Assembly (NCBI RefSeq): GCF_000317125.1
Contig: NC_019695.1
Coordinates: 3,026,336-3,090,335 of the forward strand
Length of the DNA: 64,000 nt
Reading direction: 5' to 3'
From: Chroococcidiopsis thermalis PCC 7203
GTDB taxonomy: Bacteria; Cyanobacteriota; Cyanobacteriia; Cyanobacteriales; Chroococcidiopsidaceae
Each line of letters begins with the position of its first letter. The first letter of the stretch is position 1. Made by a program: the position numbers and the translations under genes. Below, in pieces: positions 1 to 8,717 of the stretch. The notes beneath the pieces were generated by a model, which had not been told where the DNA came from, ran no database searches, and was given only the letters and a program-made list of their open reading frames with translations.

Positions 1-912
1 ATCGAAGCTATATCCCAAGAGTGCTTGTGTACTGGGTTTATGACTTGGTGTCAGATAGCCTGCACCTGGTACATGCAGAATAGTGACAATACCTACCTCA
101 AACAGCACCTTCTCCCCTTAGTCGCTACAGGTAAAGTTTTAGGTGGCACGGGTTTATCCAACCCAATGAAACACTTTGCTGGAATTGAGAAAATCGCTTT
201 GGTTGCCGAACGTCAACCTAGAGGTTACGTACTCAACGGGATGCTACCTTGGGTTTCCAACTTAGGTGCAGGACATCACTTTGGCATTGCTGCAAGACTA
301 GCAGATAGCGATGACTACCTCATGGCGATCGTTTCCGACGAACTCACAGGACTGACTCTGCGTTGCAACGCCCATTTCATCGCCTTAGAGGGTAGCAATA
401 CCTACAGCTGCATCTTCCGCGATGTCTTCGTACCAGATGAATTAATTCTCGCCGCCCCCTGCGAAGAATACGTCAATCGTATCCGTCCTGGGTTTATCTT
501 GACGCAAGTTGGCATGGGCTTAGGTCTAGTAGCTAGTTGCATCCAAATTATGGAACGGGCAAATCAACGCTACGGACACGTCAACTGCTTTCTAGACGAC
601 CAAGTAGAAGACCTAGCTGCTAGTCTAGCAACGACCCGCGAGAAAACCTACGCGATCGCCACCCAGATGAGCCAACAAGGATGCGATCGCCCCTTACTAA
701 AACAAATCATTCAAGCCCGAATTGATGCCTCAGAACTCTCCCTACGGGCAGCAAACGCCGCCATGCTACATGTAGGCGCAAGAGGCTACTTACACGGTGG
801 AATAGCCGAAAGAAAACTACGCGAATCATACTTCGTCGCGATCGTCACCCCAGCATTAAAACAGTTGAAAAAAATGTTACACGACATGGAGAAGTCAAAA
901 GTTAAAAGTTAA
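1..912 (+). CDS. Acyl-CoA dehydrogenase family flavoprotein, 5' partial
   Basis: The reading frame is open from base 1, so the N-terminal alpha domain lies outside the window and only about 303 residues of a family usually near 380-400 are visible. The middle beta domain shows GGTGLSNP, in the place where acyl-CoA dehydrogenases bind the flavin and substrate. The C-terminal helical bundle ends with RGYLHGGIAERKLRES, the position of the conserved Arg/Gly segment. It lies 172 bp upstream of a nitrate/sulfonate-type ABC importer on the same strand. Flavoproteins beside such importers often act on sulfur or nitrogen compounds (DszC/SfnC-like), so a monooxygenase role is as likely as beta-oxidation. 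Family is fairly sure; substrate is unknown. Confidence 0.8.
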   Translation: MEAISQECLCTGFMTWCQIACTWYMQNSDNTYLKQHLLPLVATGKVLGGTGLSNPMKHFAGIEKIALVAERQPRGYVLNGMLPWVSNLGAGHHFGIAARLADSDDYLMAIVSDELTGLTLRCNAHFIALEGSNTYSCIFRDVFVPDELILAAPCEEYVNRIRPGFILTQVGMGLGLVASCIQIMERANQRYGHVNCFLDDQVEDLAASLATTREKTYAIATQMSQQGCDRPLLKQIIQARIDASELSLRAANAAMLHVGARGYLHGGIAERKLRESYFVAIVTPALKQLKKMLHDMEKSKVKS

Positions 913-925
913 AAGTCAAAAAATA

Positions 926-1018
926 GGAGACAAGGGAGAAGGGGGAGACAAGGGAGAGGGGGGAGACAAGGGAGAGGGGGGAGACAAGGGAGAGGGGGGA
1001 GACAAGGGAGACAAGGAA
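926..1018. repeat. 18-bp short tandem repeat array (purine-rich)
   Basis: About four to five copies of a unit close to GGGGAGACAAGGGAGAGG stand head to tail between the flavoprotein and the binding-protein gene. A second run of seven-base units (ACCAACA) follows at about 1045-1075. These match the short tandemly repeated repetitive sequences typical of filamentous and related cyanobacteria. No promoter or terminator is evident. Confidence 0.8.
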
Positions 1019-1084
1019 GATAATAACCGTCAACCGTCAACTAACAACTAATAACCAACAACCAACAACCAACAACAAAAAATT

Positions 1085-2686
1085 ATGATGGCTCTACTAG
1101 AGTCTTTTAGCTATTTAGATACGATAACTTCGTTAAGCTCCGCTAACGCTAACTGTCCTTGTGGTGGTTCGCACATCGCTGCAGATCATCAAAAATTTCT
1201 AGAAGGAATGCCCCAAGATCCAGCAGATTTGGTGGACGACCTGTGTAAAATGGGACACTACTCAGGAGAAACTTTAGAGTTTGCACGGGGATTAACTCAA
1301 GCCGAAATCAGAAAGACTCTGGTACTCCAGATGCTCGATCGCGCCGAACCAGGACAACGCCAGATCTGCTACGATTTGATCCAGCTTGCCGGAGGATTAG
1401 AAGAGGCTTTTGCGGCTGCCTTTGGCGATCGCTCAACCCAGTTTTTTAACGATGCACTCCGTCTAAGCAAGTTTCGCCGCCGCGATTTTTTAATTAAAGT
1501 TGCCGCCGCCGCCGCAGTTGTCACGGCTGCAAGTTGCGTCAGTAACAATAACTCGCAAGCACCAAACGCAACTTCTACAAATGCCGCAGCTACGAGTAAG
1601 TTAGAAAAAACCGATTTAACAATTGGTTTTATTCCCATCGCCTGTTCGATTCCCATCGTTGCCGCCGAACCGCTGGGATTTTTTAAAAAACATGGGTTAA
1701 ACGTAACGCTGAAGAAAATGCCAAACTGGGCAGCAGTAAGAGAATCTGCGATCGCCGGCGAACTCGATGCATATCATATGCTGTCTCCGATGCCAATTGC
1801 GATGACTTTGGGTTTGGGTTCTTCTGCCTTCCCGATTCGACTTGCCAGTATTGAAAATATTAACGGACAATCGATCGCAGTTGCCAGCAAACATCAAGAT
1901 AAAGTCAAAACTGCGGCAGATTTTAAAGGCATGACTATCGGGTTGCCTTTTCCCTACTCGATGCATAATTTGTTACTGCGCTACTACCTCGCATCGGGGG
2001 GATTGAATCCAGACAAAGACGTAAGACTAGAAATCGTTCCCCCGCCAGATTCAGTCGCAAAAATGGCAGCAGGACAAATTGACGCTTTCCTGATGCCTGA
2101 TAATTTCGGGCAACGGGCAATCTTTGAGAAAATTGGTTTCATTCACTTACTCACCAAAGATCTGTGGCAAGGACACCCGTGTTGTGCGTTTGCCGCTAGC
2201 CAAAGTTGGATCGATCGCCACCCGAATACCTTCCGCGCCGTTAACAAAGCGATTATCGATAGCGCCGGACACGCCAACGCCGCCGAAAACCGTCAGGAAG
2301 TCGCCAAGGCAATGTCCGAACGCAAGTATCTCAATCAGCCGGAACCAGTTCTTACAGCCGTGCTGACGGGTAAATTTGACAATGGTTTAGGACAAACACT
2401 AGACGTACCAGATCGGATTGGCTTCGATCCCTATCCGTGGAAAAGCTTTGCCAAGTGGATTTCTTCTCAAATGGTACGCTGGGATTTAATGCCGACAGAA
2501 AAGGCAAAATATGAAGAAATTGCCACCCAAGTCTATATGACAGATTTAGCAAGGGAACTGGCGAAAGAATTGGGACAAAATCCACCTGCGGAGTCTACGC
2601 GGATCGAAAAACTGAAAAATGGTGACTTTGACCCTGGTAAAGTTGAAGCCTATTTACAAGAACAGAAAAAACAGTTCAAGGTTTAG
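1085..2686 (+). CDS. ABC transporter substrate-binding lipoprotein (NrtA/CmpA/SsuA-like) with long N-terminal extension
   Basis: Residues about 175-530 form a periplasmic-binding fold of the nitrate/bicarbonate/sulfonate class (FIPIACSIPIVAAEPLGFF near the start). It probably captures a small anion or taurine-like compound outside the membrane. The export signal is internal: a twin-arginine motif RRRDF at 131-135, a hydrophobic Ala/Val stretch, and a lipobox AASC with Cys151. About 130 soluble residues precede it, including a CPC motif at 24-26. The family normally starts directly at the signal. No good Shine-Dalgarno sequence precedes the first ATG, and the next in-frame Met is about residue 42. 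The permease gene begins 8 bp after the stop, so they are an operon. Confidence 0.85.
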   Translation: MMALLESFSYLDTITSLSSANANCPCGGSHIAADHQKFLEGMPQDPADLVDDLCKMGHYSGETLEFARGLTQAEIRKTLVLQMLDRAEPGQRQICYDLIQLAGGLEEAFAAAFGDRSTQFFNDALRLSKFRRRDFLIKVAAAAAVVTAASCVSNNNSQAPNATSTNAAATSKLEKTDLTIGFIPIACSIPIVAAEPLGFFKKHGLNVTLKKMPNWAAVRESAIAGELDAYHMLSPMPIAMTLGLGSSAFPIRLASIENINGQSIAVASKHQDKVKTAADFKGMTIGLPFPYSMHNLLLRYYLASGGLNPDKDVRLEIVPPPDSVAKMAAGQIDAFLMPDNFGQRAIFEKIGFIHLLTKDLWQGHPCCAFAASQSWIDRHPNTFRAVNKAIIDSAGHANAAENRQEVAKAMSERKYLNQPEPVLTAVLTGKFDNGLGQTLDVPDRIGFDPYPWKSFAKWISSQMVRWDLMPTEKAKYEEIATQVYMTDLARELAKELGQNPPAESTRIEKLKNGDFDPGKVEAYLQEQKKQFKV

Positions 2687-2694
2687 AGGTAATA

Positions 2695-3531
2695 GTGGAC
2701 AACTCCCGACGATTATCCAAGCAGCGATCGCATTTCTCAGCTCATCCTTGGCTCCAAAATCCCAATTTACAAGCCACAATTTTATTCTTTTTACTGCTAA
2801 CTGCGTTGTTACTCGTATGGGAATTGGGAGTGCAATTGAAGCTATTTTCTCCTGTGATGCCTGCTGCCAGTCGGACGATCGCCGACTTTTGGAGTTGGAT
2901 CGTCGATCCGTTTTACGATAACGGTCCCAACGATAAGGGCATTGGGTTGCACCTACTAGCAAGCTTACAACGAGTCACGATCGGGTTTCTCATTGGTTCC
3001 GCGATCGCTATTCCTCTAGGTATTGCGATCGGATTATCAGAAGTCGTTTCCAAAGCCGTCGATCCGTTTATTCAACTGCTACGTCCCGTCTCTCCTTTAG
3101 CATGGTTGCCATTAGGATTAGCAATCCTCAAAAGTTCTGAAGCAACAGCCTTGTTCGTAATTGCAATTACGAGCATTGCACCCACGTTAATTAATACCAA
3201 ATTTGGTGTCAGCCACGTTTCTCGCGACTACCTCAACGTAGCACGGACTCTAGGAGCATCTCGCTGGCGGACGATCGCCAAAGTCATCTTACCAGCAGCC
3301 GCACCTCAAATCGTAGCAGGATTGCGAATTAGTATCGGTATTTCCTGGTTAGTAATAGTCGCCGCCGAGATGATTGTCGGTGGTACGGGTATTGGCAGCT
3401 TTGTTTGGAACGAGTGGAACAACCTCAATGTCACCAGCATCATTACCGCGATCGTCGTTATCGGATTAGTAGGAATTCTCCTCGATCGCCTCTTGGGACT
3501 ATTACACAGTTGGGTGTCTTTTGGTCAGTGA
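2695..3531 (+). CDS. ABC transporter permease, nitrate/sulfonate/taurine type
   Basis: This is the inner-membrane channel subunit of the importer, about 278 residues with a GTG start 8 bp after the binding-protein stop. Hydrophobic segments begin near residue 28 and continue through five more helices. The cytoplasmic EAA-like loop is visible near 183-205 (GASRWRTIAKVILPAAAPQ), which docks on the ATPase. Length and loop match the SsuC/NrtB/TauC family. The substrate cannot be read from the permease. A hairpin of inverted short repeats separates it from the ATPase gene. Confidence 0.88.
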   Translation: MDNSRRLSKQRSHFSAHPWLQNPNLQATILFFLLLTALLLVWELGVQLKLFSPVMPAASRTIADFWSWIVDPFYDNGPNDKGIGLHLLASLQRVTIGFLIGSAIAIPLGIAIGLSEVVSKAVDPFIQLLRPVSPLAWLPLGLAILKSSEATALFVIAITSIAPTLINTKFGVSHVSRDYLNVARTLGASRWRTIAKVILPAAAPQIVAGLRISIGISWLVIVAAEMIVGGTGIGSFVWNEWNNLNVTSIITAIVVIGLVGILLDRLLGLLHSWVSFGQ

Positions 3532-3542
3532 CCAGTTACCAA

Positions 3543-3621
3543 TAGAGAGTGGCTAGTGACTGGTGACTAGACCGAAAAAAAGAATCTAGCCACTAGCCAC
3601 TAGCCACCAGCCACCTCTCAA
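3543..3621. repeat. Inverted pair of short-repeat blocks (possible hairpin)
   Basis: A block reading GTGGCTAGTGACTGGTGAC is followed about 14 bp later by TCTAGCCACTAGCCACTAG, an approximate reverse complement that includes AGAGAG/CTCTCT ends. The pair could fold into a long stem between the permease and ATPase genes of one operon. The same GTGACTGGTGGCTAG vocabulary recurs near 8625, 22490-22676, 43030 and 56645. Confidence 0.6.
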
Positions 3622-3643
3622 CTACCAACTACCCATTACAAAT

Positions 3644-4513
3644 ATGATTTCCTATACTGATACACTCGATCCTACGCTTAAAGACACGACTCAGTTGGTG
3701 CTGAAGGATGTGTTTAAGGTCTTTCCTGGGAGACAGAGCTTAGTAGATCGGCTATTGCGTCGTACTTCGCCGGATTATATTGCGATCGCTGAGATTAATT
3801 TAGAAATTTCAGCGAATACCTTTGTTTCAATTATCGGTCCTTCTGGATGCGGTAAATCAACTTTACTAAACATTATTGCTGGTTTGACTCCACCTACTAG
3901 CGGTGTGGTAATGCTGAATGGGACAGCAATTCATCATCCAGGTCCCGATCGCGGTGTCGTTTTCCAAAATTATTCTCTGATGCCTTGGATGACTGTAGCA
4001 GAAAATATCCGCTTTGCAATTGAAACGGTTTATCCTAAGATGTCTCGCGATCGGCAAAAACAGATCGTGCGCGAATATATCGATCTAGTCGGGTTGCGGG
4101 GTGCAGAACAGAAACATCCCCATGAATTATCGGGAGGAATGAAGCAAAGAGTCGGTATCGCCAGAGCTTTGGCAATTAATCCGCAAATTCTGTTGATGGA
4201 TGAGCCATTTGGTGCTTTAGACGCATTAACGCGGGGTTTTTTGCAAGATGAAATTGCGCGAATTTGGGAGCAACAACACAAAACCGCAATTCTGATTACC
4301 CACAGTATTGAAGAGGCTTTGTTACTATCAGATCAAATCGTAATGATGAGTCGGGGTCCCGCCGCTCAAATTGTCGAAGTACTCGATATTCCCTTCCCCC
4401 GTCCCCGCAAGCGCGAAAGTCTAGATCGCTACCCTGCCTATCACGAACTCAAAGCCGAACTAGAATTACACCTATCTCGCGAAACCCGCGCTGTTGAGGA
4501 GTTGCGGGTGTAG
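3644..4513 (+). CDS. ABC transporter ATP-binding protein, nitrate/sulfonate type
   Basis: This is the ATPase that drives the importer. Walker A (GPSGCGKST) lies at about 65-73, the signature LSGGM near 163, and Walker B with D-loop ([11 protein letters not shown]) near 181. A 15-residue insertion (about 30-45) separates the first strands, as in NrtD/NrtC and TauB-like proteins. It is 289 residues, slightly longer than SsuB. It shares strand and theme with the two genes upstream; the 112-bp gap carries a repeat hairpin, so expression might be uneven within the operon. Confidence 0.9.
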   Translation: MISYTDTLDPTLKDTTQLVLKDVFKVFPGRQSLVDRLLRRTSPDYIAIAEINLEISANTFVSIIGPSGCGKSTLLNIIAGLTPPTSGVVMLNGTAIHHPGPDRGVVFQNYSLMPWMTVAENIRFAIETVYPKMSRDRQKQIVREYIDLVGLRGAEQKHPHELSGGMKQRVGIARALAINPQILLMDEPFGALDALTRGFLQDEIARIWEQQHKTAILITHSIEEALLLSDQIVMMSRGPAAQIVEVLDIPFPRPRKRESLDRYPAYHELKAELELHLSRETRAVEELRV

Positions 4514-4608
4514 GTTTATGACAACGACAAGGGAGACAAGGGGGACAAGGGAGAAGCGTAAGTCGTAAGTAACCGACAACTGATAACTGATAACTGATAA
4601 CTGATTAA

Positions 4609-5199
4609 ATGGTTAACCTGAAACGGACTCGCGAAGATATTTTAGCCTCGGTTTTAGATCTGATTCATCATCAAGGGTTTCAATCTACGGGACTCAAAGA
4701 ATTATTTAGCGTCAGCGGTACTTCATCTGGAAGTTTTTACAATTACTTTCAGTCGAAAGATGAATTAGCCCACGCTCTGATTGATTATAAGTGGCAGCAA
4801 ATTAAGACTCATATCATCAAGCCTGCTGCCGAACATACTAGCGATCCGATCGCACAACTGGTGTGGATAATCGACCGCCTAGAAGCAAAACACCTTACCG
4901 AACCAGATTGTGGCGGCTGTTTCTTAGGTAACTTAATTGTCGATTTAGCAAAATATGATACATCATTTCAAACACATCTGATCCAGGTGTTTGACCAATG
5001 GCATTTCGCGATCGCTCAATTACTGCGTCAAGGACAAACTCAGTTATGTTCTGATATCGATCCCGATAATTTAGCCGAACAACTGATGAATGCGATCGAA
5101 GGCACTTTATTGTTAGGACGCTTATACAATCATCCCAATCGCCTACAACGTGGTTTTGACAACGTGCGGCAAATGTTAAAAGCAGCACTTAAACAGTGA
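4609..5199 (+). CDS. TetR/AcrR family transcriptional regulator
   Basis: The N-terminal 60 residues form a TetR helix-turn-helix (STGLKELFSVSGTSSGSFYNYFQSKDEL), and the rest is an all-helical ligand and dimer domain. A CGGC motif near residue 102 lies where related regulators of the NemR/AcuR type carry redox- or electrophile-sensing cysteines; sensing by these cysteines is my inference. Its position just after the importer suggests that it controls the importer and flavoprotein genes. The effector is unknown. The start ATG follows a run of AACTGATA repeats at about 4573-4605. Confidence 0.85.
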   Translation: MVNLKRTREDILASVLDLIHHQGFQSTGLKELFSVSGTSSGSFYNYFQSKDELAHALIDYKWQQIKTHIIKPAAEHTSDPIAQLVWIIDRLEAKHLTEPDCGGCFLGNLIVDLAKYDTSFQTHLIQVFDQWHFAIAQLLRQGQTQLCSDIDPDNLAEQLMNAIEGTLLLGRLYNHPNRLQRGFDNVRQMLKAALKQ

Positions 5200-5279
5200 C
5201 TAGTTATCAGTTGTCAGTGAGCCAGGCGAGAGACAAGAGGTAAATTTTGACTTTTGACTTTTGACTTTTAACTTTTGAC

Positions 5280-5579
5280 TTATTCCCTGCGTCTTCTCTG
5301 CTTGGGTGCAGATAATGGTGGTAGTTCTGAATTAGAAGAGTGGTAGGGTAAGTAATGCTGAGCCACGGGTTGAGGTGCTTCTGGCTGTCGCTTCTGCGAA
5401 ATTATCCACCATCGGAGGGCGATCGCAACTCCTACAGTTCCCAATCCGAGCGTGAATAGCGACCAGCGATCGCCAAACCCGCCGATAACTGCATTAACTA
5501 CCCCAATCGTGATCAAAAAGGCAGGTAGCGGCTCTTTCCTATATGCTGACTTCAAAAATCTAGGTAGTGCGGCGTTCAT
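5280..5579 (-). CDS. Small two-helix membrane protein, unknown function
   Basis: This 99-residue protein has two hydrophobic segments, about 19-37 and 42-60, and a basic, proline-rich C-terminal tail ending in RRRRE. It looks like a genuine small cyanobacterial membrane protein, since the frame uses normal codons and carries HIP1 sites. I do not recognise a named family. It lies convergent to the TetR gene, separated by a run of GACTTTT repeats, and upstream of no obvious partner. Confidence 0.6.
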   Translation of the reverse strand: MNAALPRFLKSAYRKEPLPAFLITIGVVNAVIGGFGDRWSLFTLGLGTVGVAIALRWWIISQKRQPEAPQPVAQHYLPYHSSNSELPPLSAPKQRRRRE

Positions 5580-5766
5580 TTCAATATGGTTACTTTTATT
5601 TCAGCTATTATCTCAGATTGGATATAATTCTAAGACCTACTGCTCAAAGCCGCTTGTATTTTAAGGTACTATCTTGCTCTGTAGGTACTACCAATATACC
5701 TCACCCACATAACTTATTGCTGTCAACGCTATATCTAGCAATACAAGCGGCACTTCTGCTAGATAA

Positions 5767-5940
5767 TCATTTCAAGCCCAGCCAAGCTAGTACGCCGTGT
5801 CCGGTAACAACTTCGATCGCCACCATCAATAAAAAACCGATCATCGCCGCTCGTCCGTTCAAACGCTCGGCATACTCATTGAAGCCAAACTTCGGTTCTT
5901 CTAGTCTAGGTGTAGTTGTTGGTTGAGGTTGGGCAGTCAT
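5767..5940 (-). CDS. High light-inducible protein (Hlip, one-helix chlorophyll-binding protein)
   Basis: The minus strand encodes 57 residues starting at the ATG at 5940, preceded by AAAGGAT as a ribosome site. The single helix carries the Hlip signature [14 protein letters not shown], with the Glu/Asn/Arg residues that bind chlorophyll in this family. Hlips protect photosystem assembly intermediates in the thylakoid under high light. The length is typical. The stop TGA is at 5767-5769. It is a monocistronic gene between the small membrane protein and the alanine dehydrogenase gene. Confidence 0.93.
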   Translation of the reverse strand: MTAQPQPTTTPRLEEPKFGFNEYAERLNGRAAMIGFLLMVAIEVVTGHGVLAWLGLK

Positions 5941-6340
5941 GTTTTTATCCTTTGAATTACACGAATTTACTAAAGCTCACGGTTGATAATAGCCTCGAAA
6001 GTCTAACAACTTCTGGAGAAGCTAGCGCGATGTTTGTTTACAATTTTTAACCATATTACATATATTTTGACACTTTTTTCTGCAAGCTAGTGTTAAGAAA
6101 ATCGTAACTTAGAGTTTGGAATGGGTAATGGGTAGTTGGTAGTTGAGTGGTGAGTGGTGCGTGAGGAGAATTCGGAATTCGGAATTAAATTCTCCCAAGC
6201 GCGACCTTGCGCTTCCTCTGCTCCCTGCTTCCTGACAACTGAAAAAGCCGATCGCAATGTTTTACACACAAGATGAGAGTTGTCAAGCATAAGCTAGAGA
6301 GAGGAGTATCCAACCAAAAGAAAAGCAAAAAGAAAAGCAC
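5941..6340. other. Divergent upstream region of the Hlip and ald genes
   Basis: About 400 bp without a coding signal. The first 150 bp is AT-rich and should hold the Hlip promoter on the minus strand; TTTACAAT at about 6037-6044 weakly resembles one half of an HLR1/RpaB site. Further on there are short tandem repeats (GGTAGTTGGTAGTTGAGTGG near 6130) and an AGAATTCGGAATTCGGAATT run near 6168. The ald start lies just after an A/G-rich stretch. Confidence 0.5.
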
Positions 6341-7432
6341 ATGGAAATAGGCGTTCCCAAAGAAACAAAAGACCAAGAATTTCGGGTGGGTTTAAGTCCT
6401 TCTAGCGTGCGAGTACTGCACGAAAACGGTCACGCTATCTTTGTTGAAACTGAAGCTGGAACGGGGGCTGGCTTTACCGATACAGACTATAAGCTCGCCG
6501 GAGCGCAGATCGTTTCCACTCCAGAAGCTGCATGGAATCGAGAATTAGTGGTGAAGGTGAAAGAACCACTCCAGCCGGAATATAAATTTTTGCAAAAAGA
6601 GCAATTATTATTTACCTACTTGCATCTAGCAGCCGATCGCGCTTTGACCGAACATTTAATTGATTGTGGCGTAACGGCGATCGCATACGAAACTGTAGAA
6701 CAACCTGGTAATAATAAACTTCCTTTACTCACTCCCATGAGTGTTATTGCTGGTCGCCTTTCGGTGCAGTTTGGCGCTCGGTTTCTCGAACGCCAGCAGG
6801 GGGGACGGGGCGTTCTTTTAGGCGGCGTACCAGGCGTAAGACCTGGTAAAGTTGTCATTTTGGGTGGTGGTGTTGTCGGTACGGAAGCGGCGCGAATTGC
6901 CGTTGGAATGGGTGCAGCCGTACAAATTTTAGATGTCAACGTCGATCGCCTATCCTACTTAGAAACTATATTTGGTTCTAGAGTAGAGCTGCTTTACAGT
7001 AATTCCGCTCAGATTGAAGCTGTTGTCTCTCAAGCTGACTTACTCATCGGTGCTGTCTTAGTCCCTGGACGTAAAGCGCCAATTCTCGTCTCGCGCAACT
7101 TAGTCAAACAAATGCATCCTGGTGCGGTGATTGTAGATGTTGCTGTCGATCAAGGCGGTTGTATTGAAACCTTACGCCCAACTTCTCACACCAACCCAGT
7201 TTATGTAGAAGAGGGAGTCGTCCACTATGGTGTTCCTAACATGCCTGGGGCTGTCCCTTGGACGGCAACTCAGGCATTAAATAACAGTACCCTACCATAC
7301 GTGTTGCAATTGGCAAATTTGGGTCTGAAAGCTGTGGAAGTTAATCCTTTCTTAGCGGCTGGTGTTAACGTGCAAAATCATCGCCTAGTCCATCCCGCCG
7401 TGCAGCAGGTGTTTCCTGATTTGGTCAGTTAG
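6341..7432 (+). CDS. ald: Alanine dehydrogenase
   Basis: The enzyme interconverts L-alanine and pyruvate plus ammonia with NAD(H) in the cytoplasm. The 363-residue length matches the family. The N-terminal signature VPKETKDQEFRVGL is at 5-18. K74 (KVKEP) and H95 (YLHLA) correspond to the catalytic lysine and histidine of characterised enzymes. The Rossmann loop GGGVVG is at 175-180, and VAVDQGG near 269 holds the conserved aspartate. It stands alone, with repeats on its downstream side. Confidence 0.95.
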   Translation: MEIGVPKETKDQEFRVGLSPSSVRVLHENGHAIFVETEAGTGAGFTDTDYKLAGAQIVSTPEAAWNRELVVKVKEPLQPEYKFLQKEQLLFTYLHLAADRALTEHLIDCGVTAIAYETVEQPGNNKLPLLTPMSVIAGRLSVQFGARFLERQQGGRGVLLGGVPGVRPGKVVILGGGVVGTEAARIAVGMGAAVQILDVNVDRLSYLETIFGSRVELLYSNSAQIEAVVSQADLLIGAVLVPGRKAPILVSRNLVKQMHPGAVIVDVAVDQGGCIETLRPTSHTNPVYVEEGVVHYGVPNMPGAVPWTATQALNNSTLPYVLQLANLGLKAVEVNPFLAAGVNVQNHRLVHPAVQQVFPDLVS

Positions 7433-7751
7433 TAGCAATTTTCCGCGATCGCGATCGATTCGTAAAGGCACAATCAATTTGTAAGGCGCAATCCAATACT
7501 TCTCGGTTAGAGCGCATAGTCCTTGGAGATCTCCCCAACCCCCTTAAAAAGGGGGCTATGATTCCCCCCTTTTTAAGGGGGGCTAGGGGGGATCGAATCA
7601 AAACCTGCGATGTATTGGGGCGCAATCAATTCGTAAGGGCGCACAGCTGTGCGCCCCTACAAATCAATGTTAATTCATACTCATAATGACTATGATGTAA
7701 TTAACCGCCATGACCTAGCTAGGAATTGGGCTATGGGTAAAGAGGTTTGAT
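7433..7751. repeat. Intergenic composite of repeat elements
   Basis: This 319-bp gap is almost all dispersed repeats. TAGCAATTTT at about 7435 is one end of the MITE-like family. At 7528-7594 lies a nested inverted repeat bounded by GATC, built of CCCCTTAAAAAGGGG and CCCCCTTTTTAAGGGGGG. At 7633-7660 is the palindrome built on GCGCACAGCTGTGCGC, flanked by GTA and TAC. The last 70 bp before the next gene should hold its promoter; AAAGAGG at about 7739 is a plausible ribosome site. Confidence 0.75.
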
Positions 7752-8624
7752 ATGGCTCATATAAACTTGCGTCGCCCTCAAAATACAGATGGGGATTTTT
7801 ATGTCGATACCACCTGTATTGATTGCGATACCTGTCGTTGGATGACTCCAGAAGTATTTAACCGTACTGGCGAACAATCGATTGTTTTCCATCAACCAAC
7901 AAATGAAACAGAAAGACTGAAGGCGCTACAAGCTTTACTTGCTTGTCCTACCAGTTCAATTGGTACGGTAGAAAAGCCAAAAGATATCAAATCTGCACAA
8001 GAAAGTTTTCCAATTTTAGTAGCTGAAAATGTCTATCACTGCGGCTATCATGCTGAAAATTCCTATGGGGCAGCGAGTTATTTGATTGTGCGTCCAGAGG
8101 GCAACGTATTAGTAGATTCGCCCCGTTTTACGCCGCCGTTGGTAAAACGAATCGAAGAAATGGGGGGAATTCGGTATATCTATCTCACCCACCGCGATGA
8201 TGTTGCCGATCATCAAAAATATCACGATCGTTTTGGTTGCGATCGCGTTATTCATACAGACGAAATTTCTAGCAGTACGCGCAACATAGAAATTAAGATT
8301 GCTGGTACAGAACCCGATCGATTAGCGCCCGATTTGTTAGTTATTCCCGTTCCTGGTCATACCAAAGGGCATACAGTTTTACTCTACAAAGATACGTTTC
8401 TATTTACAGGCGATCATATCGCTTGGGATGATGACGACCAAATATTAGCAGGTTTTCCAGGTGTCTGCTGGTATTCTTGGTCAGAACTGATTAAGTCTAC
8501 CTATCGCTTGTTAGATTACTCTTTTGAATGGGTATTACCCGGTCACGGTCGCCGCTATCATGCAGATGCAGCAACAATGCGGCATAAAGTCAAAGAAGGT
8601 ATTGAGTGGATGGAACAACAGTGA
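7752..8624 (+). CDS. Ferredoxin-domain / metallo-beta-lactamase-fold fusion protein
   Basis: Residues 1-75 form a monocluster ferredoxin: Cys22, Cys25 and Cys28 (CIDCDTC) plus Cys65 before Pro, enough for one [4Fe-4S] cluster. Residues 90-290 are a metallo-hydrolase with the variant metal motif THRDDVADH near 146, then PGHTKGH, TGDH and LPGHG. The family hydrolyses thioesters or similar bonds, or acts in redox; the fused ferredoxin suggests that electron transfer or iron-sulfur sensing is tied to the hydrolase. Substrate is unknown. It ends convergently with the Nudix gene, with a palindromic element between them. Confidence 0.88.
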   Translation: MAHINLRRPQNTDGDFYVDTTCIDCDTCRWMTPEVFNRTGEQSIVFHQPTNETERLKALQALLACPTSSIGTVEKPKDIKSAQESFPILVAENVYHCGYHAENSYGAASYLIVRPEGNVLVDSPRFTPPLVKRIEEMGGIRYIYLTHRDDVADHQKYHDRFGCDRVIHTDEISSSTRNIEIKIAGTEPDRLAPDLLVIPVPGHTKGHTVLLYKDTFLFTGDHIAWDDDDQILAGFPGVCWYSWSELIKSTYRLLDYSFEWVLPGHGRRYHADAATMRHKVKEGIEWMEQQ

Positions 8625-8664
8625 CTAGTGACTGGTGACTGGTGACTAGAGCAAAATAAGACAG

Positions 8665-8710
8665 TGTAGAGGCGTTACATGTAACGCCTCTACACATGTA
8701 ACGTCTCTAC
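8665..8710. terminator. GTAGAGGCG palindrome between convergent genes
   Basis: A 30-bp perfect inverted repeat with half-site TGTAGAGGCGTTACA (family A core) is followed by an extra half-copy. It fills most of the gap between the ferredoxin-hydrolase gene and the Nudix gene, whose 3' ends face each other. A strong stem here could stop transcription from both sides; that role is inferred. Confidence 0.6.
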
Positions 8711-8717
8711 ATTGAGG

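Noticed and set aside
926-1075. Tandem repeats resembling a CRISPR array
   Set aside because: Units are short, contiguous and without spacers; no cas gene is in the window.
6037-6060. Possible HLR1 (RpaB) operator upstream of the Hlip gene
   Set aside because: TTTACAAT is one half-site, but the second half is poor and the distance to the gene is not typical.
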